A DNA stretch of 64,000 nucleotides. Source: Macrolepiota albuminosa. Taxonomy: Eukaryota > Basidiomycota > Agaricomycetes > Agaricales > Agaricaceae. The stretch lies in assembly GCA_027475525.1 (NCBI GenBank), contig JAMWFC010000124.1:186001-250000 (forward strand), read 5' to 3'. A program made the translations under genes and the position numbers. Shown in pieces: positions 9,366 through 20,668 of this stretch. Below the pieces are notes generated by a model. That model was not told the DNA's origin and made no database searches. It saw nothing but the letters and a program-made list of their open reading frames with translations. How positions within the stretch are numbered: position 1 is the first letter of the stretch; every line of letters begins with the position of its first letter.

Positions 9366-12300
9366 GCCAATATTGCACTCCCAGATGTCTCTCTTGACGA
9401 TTCTCCTTCTCATTCTTCTATTTTACAAGATTCTGTCAATAATGATGTATTACCTTCTGTACTCGAAGATGACGTGAATGACACCACTTTCCACCTTTGT
9501 GATTTGCCCATTGCCTCTGTCACGCCTCCATATCATGCATTTGTAAGCTCTACTGACCCCATTGTCTTGGCATCAATATCCTCTTCCTTCAACACAATTC
9601 TTGATTCTGGTTGTATGACTCATATCATCTGAGACAAACACTTTTTTTAGACTTACCACAAGGACCTTGCTGTTCCCGTTGCCACAGCAAACTGTGGGAA
9701 ATTGGACATCCTCGCTCATGAAAAAGTCAGGTTCCATGTCTTTATTGATGACAAGCCTGTCATTCTCATTCTTTTGGACTGCTTACATGCCCCTGACATT
9801 CTGATTAACCTACTTTCGGTTGGTTCCATGGTGGAACGAGACTTGGAATTATGTTTTGCAAAGGAAGCTACCACAATTTATTTTCTGGAATCCTCGCATT
9901 TCCATGGCAAATCCTTGCATGCTACTGTCCTGAACTATCTTTCTTTTCTTCAATGTGATTTCGTACTACCTGGACTACCTGACAATCTGTCATTACCGGC
10001 TTTTACATCTTCGTTGTTGAATTTTCCCAAAATTCTGGTCACTCCAGGCTTATGGCACCATCAACTTGGGCATCCTACAAAGGACACAACTCGGAACGTC
10101 TTGACTAAAGGCTGGGCAACTGGGGTTGAGTTTAAGGGTTTCTTTCAGGATGATAATTGCATACCCTGCATTATCGGCAAACAGCCAGCTCAACCTTTCA
10201 ACAACCATCATCATCGAGCCACTGCAGTCTGCAAGCTGTTTCACATGAATTCATGTGGCCCTTTTCTTACTCAATTGCAAATGGCAAATCATTGTATTTC
10301 CATTCTATTCTCGACGATTACTCCAACTATGGGAGCATGGTCCTGTTGTCGAAGAAAGACCAAGCATATAAGCACTTCACAGGTTTTCAAGCTCGCCTGG
10401 AACTGAAATCAGGCAATAAGGTTGAATCTGTTCAATGCGACAGTGCAAAGAAATTTGTTGAAGGCTGACTAAAAGACCACCTTGATAACAAGGGGATTAT
10501 GTTATAGCTGACAGCTGCATATGCTCATCAACAGAACAGGAAAGCAGAACAATATATTTGGACTTTAGAAGACACCGCCCAGACTCTCATGGCGGAAGCT
10601 GGACTTCCTATCTCTTTCCTTGGTGACGCAGTCCTCACAGCACAATACCTGCGGAATCGCTTGCCGACGACTACGTTACCCAACTTACAGACTCCTTACA
10701 AGATCATTGAAGGTTGTAAACCCAACATCTTGCATCTCTGAGTCTGGGGTTGTCAGTGTTTTGTACTATACCCGAAGGAGACACACCAAAAAGGGAATAC
10801 ACACTGGTTTGAAGCGATATTTGTTGGATACAAAGAGGGATGCATAGGATGGTGAGTCCAAGATATGACTGGTCAATATTTCTTCTCCCGGGATGTCGTC
10901 TTCAATGAAAATGTTCGTGGCAAGTTACAACCAAACGTTTCCCCATCTGTTGTACCACCTTCTTCCTTGATGTCAAGGGTTTCTCACATTAATTCATCCA
11001 ACACTCAATCTAGCATATTGAATTCACACACGACTGCAACGCCTCATGCAGTGGACGTTCTCCATGATACAGATCATCACATCACAAACATAGATCCACC
11101 CACTCGCCCTCGTCGAAAAATTATCATGACAGATGCAGGTCAAGCCTTTTATGAAGACATGTACAGGAAGAATGAATGTTTGCTTAAACTTCGGGCAGAC
11201 CATTGAGCGCAATTGCTTCCCCACCAAGGTCTTTCTGCCATAATAGATCTTGACACCTTATGCAGCACTGAAGACTTCGCACAACTAATGATAGACATCA
11301 CATGTTTTGAACCCTTTGCAATCAATGACTACAAAGTGTATGCAACTTTCGGTGTCGACATCCCGAAATTTAAGACCGGCAAATCTTACAACTTAGATAA
11401 AGCACCTGAAAACTTTTTTGAGGCGACACATCAGCCTGACACCGCTGTATAGCAGGTGGCAATGGAAAGAGAAGTGGACAGCTTACAGAAACTCCAAGTT
11501 TTTATGCCTGCTGATCTACCTCCAAATCAGAAGGCTATTGGAGTCTGCTGGGTCTATGTTCACAAGTTCAACCCTGATGGGTCGATAATTCGTGGAATGG
11601 AGAATGTGCGACTCATCACACAGGGCTTTAGTCAACAACTGGAGGATTATGGAATGACCTATGCACTGGTGGCAAAAATGATGAGTATTTGGATAGTCTT
11701 GGCTTATGCTGCAATGCACGATCTAGAACTTTTCATGTTTGACGTGAAAACCGCTTTCCTTAACGCTCCTTTGTCACAAGAGATTTACTGCAAACAGATA
11801 CCTGGGTTTCCAAATGCGGATTTGACAAAAGTGAACCGAGTTTTATGTGCTCTCTATGGATTAAAACAAGCTTCCCACAAGTGGTATGAAGTTATCAGGG
11901 AGGAACTGGAATCTTATGGTCTTGTCCAGTGTGGCGTCAATCACACAGTGTTCTATGGTCATTTCTCCAAACCTCCTGATGAATCCATCCCCTTACTCAG
12001 TAATGGTCAAGAACTATTTATAATCATTTGTCTTCATGTTGACAACGGACTCAACGCAACAAATTTGAAAGCTCTCTATGATTGGGTAATCAGCTGAATG
12101 AGGAAACGGTTCAAAGTAAAGGATTCTGAGATGACGGATCTATATCTTGGAATTCACATAGACAGAGACAGGTCGAAGAAGAAACTATGGTTATCTCAGA
12201 AAGGCTACATTCTTGACCTTCTAACGACATATCACTTGCTTGATGCAGCACCGTTATCACTACCTATTGCAGGGAAGATTGAAGAATTACCTGACCCTCC

Positions 12301-13070
12301 TCCGAATGCGTTACCAGAGATTGCAGATGAAGACATAACATCTCACTATCAGCAACTTGTCAGTTCAATACTATATCTCAGCTTATGTACATGACCAGAT
12401 CTGGCGTTCACAGCTATGTCACTAGGACAGCATAATTCGAACCCCACCAGGAAACACTTGTTAGCTGCGAAAAGGGTTTTACGTTATCTCTCTGGAACAC
12501 GGGATTATGCAATTGAGTACAATTTTTTGACATCATCTCAAAATCCTCCTGTTTGAATGATACTCCTAAATGATTTTGGTGCAGTCGATGTGGATTGGGC
12601 TTCAGACTCTAAAGATCGATGGAGTGTTTCGGGTTACGCATTCTTTATTTTCTCTAGTCTGGTATCTTGGTCATCCGTCAAACAACAAACCGTGGCTCTA
12701 TCATCTACAGAGGCTGAGTACATGTCGTTAGCTCATGCTATGCAAGAAGCCCTCGCCATTCGGTATTTTATGACTTCCCTAGATCTCCCGATTCCTCGCC
12801 CATTTCCGATATTCTGCGATAACAAAAGTGCCCTCAATATTGCAAATTCAGACTCAACTAATACATGATCCAAACATATAGACATCCGATACCACTTTAT
12901 ACGTCAACACCTTTGCAGTGGATCGTTTACTTCGTCGTGGATATTGACTTCCGAAATGGTCGCGGATATTTTCACGAAACCACTGGAAAAGGACCTGCAT
13001 TACAAGTTTGTGAAAGCATTGGGTATTGTAACTTTTTCTTAAGCTCTTATAAATTTCATCTATCATGACC
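9366..13070 (+). pseudogene. Copia-A pol (protease, integrase, RT, RNase H), decayed
   Basis: The copia domain order protease, integrase, reverse transcriptase, RNase H can be followed, but in many broken pieces. The protease motif is DSGCM near 9610 with a stop directly after. The integrase entry segment has WHHQLGH near 10055 and a following C/C pair; its core runs through 10230-10820 across frame changes. Reverse transcriptase at 11456-12097 reads VRLITQGFSQ and FDVKTAFLN, but the catalytic motif is HVDN instead of YVDD. RNase H at 12557-12868 shows SSTEAEYM and CDNKSA. A stop follows near 12866, and a copia-type C-terminus can be read to about 13060. Integrase before reverse transcriptase is what separates copia from gypsy. 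The element cannot act alone. Confidence 0.85.
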
Positions 13071-13091
13071 ACTTCGTCACTGATGGGGTTG

Positions 13092-13400
13092 TGTTAGACA
13101 GACATTATTCTGTTGGGTCAGTTTTACTACGTGGTCACATGATTCGAGACTTAAAGACACGATTACGTGACATTGCATCCTCAGTTGCTATCTGTCATTA
13201 CGACGATTCACTGAGGATGTAAGTGTCTCACTGTACTGTATGATAAACTTATTCTGATTGTACATTGTCGGACAGTACTACAACTGTTTCGTAGGTACGA
13301 TTAATATCAGTTGCTATCTGTCATTACGACGATTCACTGAGGATTACTACCTGAGGATTACTACAACTGTTTCGTAGGATCTTGGAACTGGTTCTACAAT
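13092..13400 (+). repeat. Copia-A probable 3' LTR
   Basis: After the pol end a purine-rich stretch (GATGGGGTTG) is followed by TGTTAGACAG, a typical LTR start. The end is uncertain; candidates are TTCTACA at 13392-13398 or TCTGAACA a few bases on. Inside, a 38-bp segment (13181-13218) recurs at 13307-13344 and a 20-bp segment (13276-13295) recurs at 13359-13378. The partner LTR would lie left of the window. Confidence 0.5.
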
Positions 13401-13763
13401 TCTGAACACCTATACTATTCCAGGGCTTCATGATCACATCAAGCCCATTCAATTGATTTGTCACTCTCATTGATCTGCAGTTGCAGTCCCCAGGGATGTC
13501 TAGCGGCATCCAACGGAACTTTTCAAACGAGTATACAGTTTTACCTGTTTGTGACAGTTCTTTCTCACGACATTTTGCTTCTTGTCTTTCAATACCACAA
13601 CAATCCCTTGGTCACTGAAATACTTTCCCTGATCAGAAGCTCCATCCGCAAGAGAAAAATTAGAAAGTCATGATGAACTACTGGTCGTGTCTCGGCGACA
13701 TAAAACAGGCGACGGATTTCGTTGCGAATCACCACGAAATTCTTTATTCTAAAGCTCTTCACC
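13401..13763. other. Spacer upstream of the first HsbA-like copy
   Basis: I see no gene. The last 160 bases resemble 15510-15670 upstream of the second copy, including a TATA-like CATAAAA at 13699-13705, about 60 nt before the ATG at 13764, and a shared TTTCGTTGCG motif. The duplication therefore included the promoter. Confidence 0.5.
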
Positions 13764-14210
13764 ATGCAACTCAAGAGGCTTTTCATATTTGTCTCCCTTC
13801 CGGTCTTCTCATTCGCTCAGACCACTCCCGCCCAGATTGAGAGCGACATCAGTAATAACCTTGCGTCTGCCCTGTCCGGCGACCTTGTTGCGCTCGAAGC
13901 CTTCCCCGTCAACAATGGCACACTGGCTGAGGCTATGGTATGTTTCATGATATACTAAGGCTGCATATGACGACTATTTTGATTCTCACCCAATTTCCTG
14001 TACACTTGATATGGGCCATTCACGCTGCTCAAATTAAAACTAATGAAACCATTGCTGCTGTCACGAATGACATTGATGTTCGTGTCTAAACAACGCTTTC
14101 CTTGGTATTCTAATAACGATTTGGTACAAGGATGCCAGCTGTCCATTGTCCGACAGTGATGCCTCTGCTATCCTTGATCTGTTGTGGTATGGAAATGGTA
14201 TTCGCCAAAG
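13764..14210 (+). pseudogene. HsbA-like gene, decayed upstream copy
   Basis: Exon 1 (13764-13937) is intact and encodes a signal peptide (hydrophobic core FIFVSLPVFSFA) followed by a QTTPAQIESDI segment closely matching the gene at 15671. The first intron keeps its GTATGT donor, but the acceptor equivalent to TATAG in the good copy reads TATGG (about 14014), so normal splicing looks lost. Exon 2 (14015-14077), the intron at 14078-14130 with a GTTCGT donor, and the start of exon 3 (CPLSDSDASAILDL) are still recognisable. After about 14190 similarity to the good copy ends and the C-terminal half is missing. It is best read as a dead tandem duplicate; expression of a truncated secreted peptide from exon 1 cannot be excluded. 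Confidence 0.65.
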
Positions 14211-15600
14211 TATATACACCTTTCAGTATATAACTGTAAGTGACATTAAGTCTGTGGATTCTCGAACTGATAAAACACTAATCTGTAATGATCTGGCCAA
14301 ATGATAGCGGATGCTGAAGAAATATCTCTATAAAGGTCAGGCGGCGCTAAGAACATCAAGCTAAGTATCCTGATTAGTCTTTTCTTACATATTCTACAAC
14401 TATAAATGTGGTCACGTATAGTTTGCTGATGAGAAAACAGTATGGTCACAAGATTTTGAATGTACCTTTTGCAACATGAATAAAAAAGAAAGAACGGCGC
14501 CTTGTGATCGGGCAAATGTTGATATTTACTACAGAACGTGCCTATGTGTATCCATTTTTTAAGGTAGGGGCTTCAGGCAAGATCCCTCGTCATATTCAGA
14601 GCCTTGCATCATTTTACGAGACCTCGTAGGGATTCGAAGGCAAGAACATCAACTACGTGTGGAGCTCACCACTTCTATATATATTTATCAAATGACAGCT
14701 GCTAGTGCGAAAAAGACAACGGGAGGTTACCTGTCATTTTAACTAAAAGAACAGATTCTTTCCCTGGTTTGTAATCACGGAAATGATCCTCGCTTTACAG
14801 CTATCTTTTAATCATCTCTGAAGACCACACAAAGAAAAGGTCAACTCATACGGAAAGAAATTAAAACGGGTAAAACTAGGTGCCGCCCGACATCATGGGA
14901 ACCGCGAACGGCCGAGATGAAGATACCTTTCAAGGTTGGTCAATAATTGAAAGGGCTTGATGGCGAGGTGATCGTGAGAGAACATATTTTCAAGTATTTG
15001 CGTGGAGGAAAAAGGGAAATTGACCATGATATGGGAAGGAATTTGTGGTCTGAAGGGGCTTAGTGGTGATGGAGCCCCTGTCGTGAAATTATGTTCGCTA
15101 GACGTTTTAGGGGACCTCAAATGTATTACTACAAGTAGAAGGTACAAAGAAGCCAATATACTTGAAAAGGAATCTCAGAAGAATCCAATGCGAGTGATAA
15201 AGAGAATTTGCCTGTGCAGAAGGCAGAACCTTCGGTCTGCCTGCCAATCATCAGAAGAACTTCTTGAAGTACTTGGGACTCGTAGTGCAATGAAGAAGGG
15301 ATCAATCTTCAGGCTTGTCTGGAATCACTCGCTCTCAAAAATGGCGGATTCGAGAGTGAATTGGTCCGCAGCAGACGAGGTGTATTTACATTTGAATCTG
15401 TTGAAATACTGATTCCTGAGGTATCAGACACGTTGGGAAATAGCAGAAAATTCTTGAGAAACACCTGTTGGAGACAGGTCATGGTGACTCCTGACAAATG
15501 GAGTCTTTAGGTAGCAATCCCACGATGATCGCTATACCTTGCCTAATCCGAAACTCCATCGCAACGGAAAATTAAGAAGGTAGAGCAATGATGATCTGGT
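14211..15600. other. Intergenic DNA between the HsbA-like copies
   Basis: About 1.4 kb with no supportable gene. Short open frames occur on both strands, the longest 136 codons at 15002-15412, but none shows domains, introns or a conserved copy elsewhere in the window. It may include the remains of the lost 3' half of the first copy, though I cannot align it. Confidence 0.4.
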
Positions 15601-15606
15601 CCATGA

Positions 15607-15613
15607 CATAAAA
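15607..15613 (+). promoter_or_regulatory. TATA-like element of the HsbA-like gene
   Basis: CATAAAA lies 58 nt before the start codon. The same heptamer sits at nearly the same distance before the decayed copy (13699-13705). Conservation between the duplicates is the only support. Confidence 0.4.
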
Positions 15614-15670
15614 GGAGCAACAAATTTCGTTGCGGACCACCACGAAACTCTCCCCTCAAATCTTTCCACT

Positions 15671-16365
15671 ATGCAATTTAAGAGTCTTTTTGTCTTATCC
15701 TCCCTTCCTGTCCTCTTATTTGCTCAGACCACCCCTGCTGAAATTGAGAACCAGATCAGTAATGTCTTTGCACCGGCCCTGGCCGCCGATATTGCTGCAA
15801 TCGATGCCTTCCCCATGAAGGGTGGCACACTCGATGAGGCTATGGTATGTCTTATCTATTAAGACTGCATAGATAGAGTTACACAAGCTCCTGTCTTGAT
15901 ATAGGCTATTCACAATGCTAACATTAACTTGAACAACACCCTGCTCACTCTCACCAGTGACATCAATGTTGGTAACTATCTTTATCAATGCCTTCCTTGG
16001 TTCTCACGATTATTTGGTATAAGACGGCCGGTTGTCCTTTGTCCGATAGCGATTCCTCTGCTATCCTTACTCTCTTTGAAGCTCAGGGTGGCAATATACA
16101 GCAGGCTTTGAAGGATGTAACCAAACGCGAGCGGGGCCTTGAAGCCGTAGGCGTGGTCCCCATTATTCTGCAGGACCTTTCAACCCTGCAAGCAACCAGT
16201 GACGAAATGGGAGAGGCACTTGTAAGCTGCGTGGCGGTATGTCCTTTGCTGAGTCTTTTTGCACAAACAACTGATGCCAACCAGTCCGACGTCGTCCCGA
16301 AAGTTGAGGCATTCCAGTCCTCGGTTGATGTTGCATTTTCTCGTGCCGTTTCTCGTTTCAGGTAA
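15671..16365 (+). CDS. Secreted HsbA-like hydrophobic-surface-binding protein
   Basis: Four exons can be joined: 15671-15844, 15905-15967, 16024-16236 and 16285-16365, giving 176 residues. All introns are GT-AG (60, 56 and 48 nt) with GTATGT or GTTGGT donors, and every exon ends on a codon boundary. The protein begins with a signal peptide (FVLSSLPVLLFA, probable cut before QTTP). An all-helical domain of about 155 residues with two cysteines (AGCPLSD and LVSCVA) follows. Length, signal peptide and helical pattern fit the fungal HsbA family, secreted proteins that bind hydrophobic surfaces and in Aspergillus recruit cutinase. The family call is from pattern, not a search. It is the only apparently intact host gene in the window and sits between transposons. 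Confidence 0.72.
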
Positions 16366-16786
16366 AAACTGTAACAAAGCTATCGCGAGTGGAATAAAGA
16401 GTCTATCCTCACCTTTAATGGACATTGTGTAGTGTGAGACGCGATGGTTGCTAAGTGGGTCAATATGCAGTCAATATCTCTCAGGGTTAGACACGCACCA
16501 GATGCTGGCAGAGTAATATTTTACCTGTATGCTATCAGAGTATAAGGTGCTATAGAATAAGGACTGTAAGTTAGAGTCATGGCTGATATATTATTAGGAG
16601 CAAGTGTTAAGGGATACGACTTGCCAGACCGGATCCGATCTAGATATATGTTATCTTATCTTATGTTTTTCTTTTCTTTCTTTATTCTATGGCACGTGGA
16701 TACCCTTACAGCTCGCCACATTCCATATGTGGCGAGCGATCGGTATTTGTCGGGCTTACAAACCTTAAATATTTTTCGTTAGATAT
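16366..16786. other. Intergenic spacer with a perfect hairpin
   Basis: No gene is seen. The 3' flank of the HsbA-like gene lies here. The only clear structure is the inverted repeat at 16711-16737, listed separately. Confidence 0.5.
16711..16737. repeat. 11-bp perfect inverted repeat
   Basis: GCTCGCCACAT (16711-16721) and ATGTGGCGAGC (16727-16737) are exact reverse complements separated by 5 bases. It could form a strong hairpin. It has no U-run to suggest a terminator and no transposon hallmark that I can see. Confidence 0.6.
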
Positions 16787-17158
16787 CACTGGGTGCAGGG
16801 AATGATCTTCTTTGACAAAACAATGTAAAAACACAGTAAAAATAATCCAATTAATTTTAGAATTTTATTTTAATATTTCTGTCAAAACTATAGAAAAAAC
16901 TTTGTAGCCAAATTTTGAATGGTACTTGGTCTGATTCTCTCAAATGCATTGGAGAGGACTATATCAGTCATTCTTGAACCCTAAGAATCAGAGCAAGCAT
17001 CCTGTGGCAATTTGTTCTCTAATTCTTTTGAGTTCAGTTAAAATACTTTTTCAATAATTTTGCCAAAAATATTCAAATAAAATTCTAAAATTAATTGGAT
17101 TATTTTTACAGTGTTTTTACATTATTTTGCCAAGGAATATCATTCCCTGTACCCAGTG
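16787..17158. mobile_element. MITE-1, 372 bp with long inverted termini
   Basis: The left end CACTGGGTGCAGGGAATG and the right end, read in reverse complement as CACTGGGTACAGGGAATG, open an inverted repeat of about 100 bp with a few mismatches. The flanking bases on both sides are TAT (16784-16786 and 17159-17161), a 3-bp target duplication. There is no coding capacity. Short length, long termini and a 3-bp duplication fit a non-autonomous DNA transposon, perhaps of the PIF/Harbinger group, though that group usually duplicates TWA. It lies just left of where the old gypsy C0 begins. Confidence 0.8.
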
Positions 17159-17179
17159 TATTCTGGGAAACACAAAAGC

Positions 17180-17219
17180 CACCCTCAGTCAAGCACACAT
17201 TACGGAGTGACTGAGGGTG
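17180..17219. repeat. 12-bp perfect inverted repeat
   Basis: CACCCTCAGTCA (17180-17191) and TGACTGAGGGTG (17208-17219) are exact reverse complements around a 16-base loop. It lies between MITE-1 and the truncated start of C0 and may mark a small rearrangement at that breakpoint. Confidence 0.5.
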
Positions 17220-17269
17220 AGCACAAGTCATTTACTCACTGTTGTTAGTATACTTATTGTTAAAGTCAA

Positions 17270-18540
17270 ACCTAGATACATTGCTGACAGGGTTGCCTAT
17301 CAGTGCATGCAAAATCAAGACCTGAAATGCCAGGGACATTCCTGGATCAACAACCAGGGTATTGTATTTGATGGGATAATGCCCATCAATGAAATGAGAT
17401 GGCAATATGTCCAAAGGACATGACAGCTGGACAGTGGGAGAGGGAATCCTCCTTCTTCAGAACTGAGTCAAGTTTCTGACCAACAGGCAATGGAGGAACA
17501 AGGGGGACAAGAGGCCCCACCTCACTGGAATAGTGCAGAGAGACCGTACTATACAGGTCAGTGACCTGTATGAGCATTTTCTGTGGTGCCTCCTGCTGAA
17601 GGCAGGAATAAAACACCTGGCATAACTGAGGTGACCAAGGTGTATACTGAGAATATGCACCAGCGCCTCAGTAGTATCATTGATGATGCTGTAGGCATAG
17701 CATTGCACCTACCAGAAGGTATAAAACCACGAAAGGCAGAGTCAAAGCACATTAACCTGTACAAGGGAGAGTCCAAGTTCAGTGACTTGGAAAATTGGAC
17801 GATGGATATGTGCAATCATCTGGCAGCATGCCAGTATGGTGGTGATTGACTGGACCAAGAATGTGTATTTGTTCTTCCTGAGTTCTTGGATGGGCCTGCC
17901 AAGGCCTGGTTCTGACATCACATCTTGCACTACAATTGTGCAAGACAGCAATGGATGTTCAAGAATGTAATCCTTGAACTATATAATAGGTTTGTGAGCA
18001 CATCTACCATGCAAAATGCCTGGGAGGTGTTTATTGTGACCTCCTACACAGAGAAATTGGATGTGCAAGGTTTCTATAACACCTTGATTGACTATGTGCA
18101 GAACATGTCTATTTACCCAGACAACTGGGTAATGATTGATACATTCCTGTGCAGGATACCTGATGCAATGAGAGAGTCCCTCATCTGCAATGACGGACTA
18201 TCTTCTGAAGTGAATACAGTAGAGAAATTTGTAGTGCATGCGTTGCGCTATGAGCAAGCCCACAAAATTGCCAAGCACTTTGATCTGCATCAATCAAAGA
18301 CTCAACTGGCAAAGAGGCCTGAACCTATGAGCAAGCCCACAAAATTGCCAAGCACTTTGATCTGCATCAATCAAAGACTCAACTGGCAAAGAGGCCTGAA
18401 CCTCAGAAGTTAAGGCACTTTCTGGGCCTGTCAGAAGGAAATGGTGGGTAATACAAACCCACAGTTTGTAGTAAGGTCAGCTCCAGGCCAGGAGCAATGC
18501 TTCTGGAGTGACCAACTGGCAGAGCGGAGGGACCCACCAG
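17270..18540 (+). pseudogene. Gypsy-C0 gag, N-terminal and capsid part
   Basis: It corresponds to C1 gag from about 28970 on: the segment reading NQDLK(C)QGHSWI, then the capsid core (GESKFSDLENWTMD, about 17765-18290). Frames change at least twice and stops are present, for example where CGT or CGA codons of C1 have become TGA near 17847. A 77-bp duplication at 18248-18401 adds a false shift. Similarity to C1 continues until the base before 18541, where solo LTR F begins. Confidence 0.85.
18248..18401. repeat. 77-bp direct duplication, seam 2
   Basis: The segment starting CTATGAGCAAGCC is repeated at a 77-bp period inside C0 gag. C1 has it once. Probable contig-overlap artefact. Confidence 0.88.
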
Positions 18541-19476
18541 TGATAGGCTTCTACTTGGACTGAGCACATCAAGGGGCACACTACAGGCCTATGGACACTG
18601 GCCATACTGGAGACCCTAGCAATCCTCTTGGACACAGGACACCATGGCCCTTAGCACTCGGTTATAGGTGTTGTTTATCAGTCTAAACCACCACTATTAA
18701 GCCTTCAGCATACACCACTCATTGACTTTAAAGAATTAGGAGATCCAGGACTTATGGTGCTAGTGCGATGGCAGGGAGGCAACTTTGACCAAACTCTGAT
18801 CAGTTCCATAAAGGGGTTAGCATTAGGCGCTGCTATTTGACAAGGCACTTCAATCAGAAGTCTAAAGAACCAGCAACAATGGAACAGAATATATTCTAAC
18901 CCAGCATTTTATTCATCAAGAATTGATACAAGGTTTAGTGCTGACATTAGAACTCACAGCGTCTGTCTAGGATTTCTGACCATACCCTATAGAGGCCTGG
19001 CCAATTGGAATTACACTAAAAAGTGAGCAGACTCATACAAGTTAAAGTCAGTTTAGAGTTGCCATGGCCAATGGGCTATAATGCCATTGGTCGCTGTTCC
19101 TCCATGTGTGCCAGTTGTCATTGACAGGTCGCTGTTACCTGTAACCATGAGGAGAGGTGCTAATTGGTAGTGCCATGTATGGTCTTATTTCAAAAATATA
19201 GTAGTGCATAGTATAAAAGATAGCTACTCTGCATGTACATAGCAATGAATCATAACCCTTGAGCACTCAAGTTACACTTAGTGTTCAATCACACTAGCAT
19301 TAGCCCAACATTGTCACCAAGTTGGGCACTAACCTTGTTTATCTCATCTTTGTCATTTGTAGTGCCACCTACGGGCACATTACACTGTGCTATTTGTCTT
19401 TATCTCTATATCTTTGCTTAGGCTACAGCACTTACAGTTTGTCAGGTAGCATCTGAGGTGCTATTTTCTAGTGCGT

Positions 19477-20536
19477 TGATGACGCTCAAATCAAGCTGAG
19501 TGCTGTGTGCAATATCACTAGTGCAGCTACTTAGCCAATATAACTTTGGGCATGCTAAGTGTGTGAGAGAGTCCTGGACAGGTCCTAGAGAACACACAGT
19601 AGGCAAAAGGTTGGTGGCAAGGAAAGTGGGTGATTAGAGGCACTTGCATAAGGCTCCAAAACATGGCTACAGGACACTAAAAGTTGCTAAGGGAAAGCAC
19701 TAAAAGCATGGAAAAGTCACTAAGGAAGGTGCTAAGAGGTGTGGGAAAAAGTCACTAAGAGGCACTAAGTGTTAGCACCTAGAATGTGATAATAAAAGGA
19801 TGAGATTGCTTAGTGGATCTAAGCAGGAAAGCCAAGCCGTAGTTGCAAGGCACTAGAGAGAGAGATAGAAAACTAGAGCAGAGTCCTCTTGCTTGACATG
19901 GTCAACAAGAGGTAGTCTGTGGCATATGGTGACCAAAATGTTGGGATATGATCCCTACTGCCAAATTGATTCTTGTACTACTAACAAAAGGTAAGTATTT
20001 ATAGTAAAGAAAGTTAGCCGATGCTAAGAGATTAAGCACCGCTAGAGGGTGGTGAACTGATGGAAATGTAAGTAAATGATGTGAATTGAATTGTATAGTA
20101 AAAATGCCCATAATGATGCTGTCATGAAAATACTTTATCATTTCATCCTGTAAGCGCTGCCACTGGCTAAGAGCATTATGCTGGATTGACTGATGCCAAG
20201 TGTCTGTGTAAATGTATAGCCTTGGAGTGCAAGTGGCAAGGTGCTAAGAGCATTATGCTGGATTGACTGATGCCAAGTGTCTGTGTAAATGTATAGCCTT
20301 GGAGTGCAAGTGGCAAGGTGCGGTGAGGTGTCAACAGTGGTGTAAAGAATAAGTAGTGCTATAAAAAGTGGTCTGAGAGTAATTGGAGTCTGTAGCTGCG
20401 AGTTATTAGTGTAAAAATATGGAAAAAATAGTGCCGGAAGCGCTAGAGCATGGCACTTCTTCTGGTGGTATTAGTGGGCCAATGTGAGGTGCAGGTATTG
20501 GTGCTATCTGTAGCCAGCCATGATGCAGGCTCATCA
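19477..20536. mobile_element. Insertion inside LTR F
   Basis: Relative to the inverted F copy at 56597-57639, this segment is extra. It begins TGATGACGCT and ends CTCATCA, with GCGT on both sides (19473-19476 and 20537-20540) as a likely 4-bp duplication. No ORF or known domain is visible. It may be another solo LTR. Its real length is about 980 bp once the 77-bp duplication at 20166-20319 is discounted. Confidence 0.55.
20166..20319. repeat. 77-bp direct duplication, seam 3
   Basis: GCTAAGAGCATTATGCTGG and the following bases recur at a 77-bp period (20166 and 20243). It is non-coding. Probable contig-overlap artefact. Confidence 0.88.
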
Positions 20537-20668
20537 GCGTCATTCTATCACATTTGCTCAAGCACACTGGAACTCTGTCAGGACTCCTCACAACTACACA
20601 TGCCAGGTGCTGGAGATGGCGTTGTACTGCATATTTGTCCAGTGCACCCAACTACAGTAGGCATCATC

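Larger units (their letters stand above)
18541..20668 (+). mobile_element. Solo-LTR-like insertion F in C0
   Basis: Sequence absent from C1 begins with TGATAGGCTTCT and ends near GGCATCATC, between the C0 flanks CCACCAG and CACTAG (a probable diverged duplication ACCAG/ACTAG). The same sequence occurs inverted at 56597-57639, where it is about 1.04 kb and much richer in CpG. A TATA-like segment (AGTATAAAAG) lies near 19210. TG start, no ORF and an internal promoter fit a solo LTR. This copy is CpG-poor and carries its own insertion at 19477-20536. The right boundary is uncertain by 2-3 bases. Confidence 0.7.

Noticed and set aside
15002..15412. A 136-codon ORF between the HsbA-like copies
   Set aside because: No domain, no conserved copy, no supportive splice pattern; the length is within chance for this composition.
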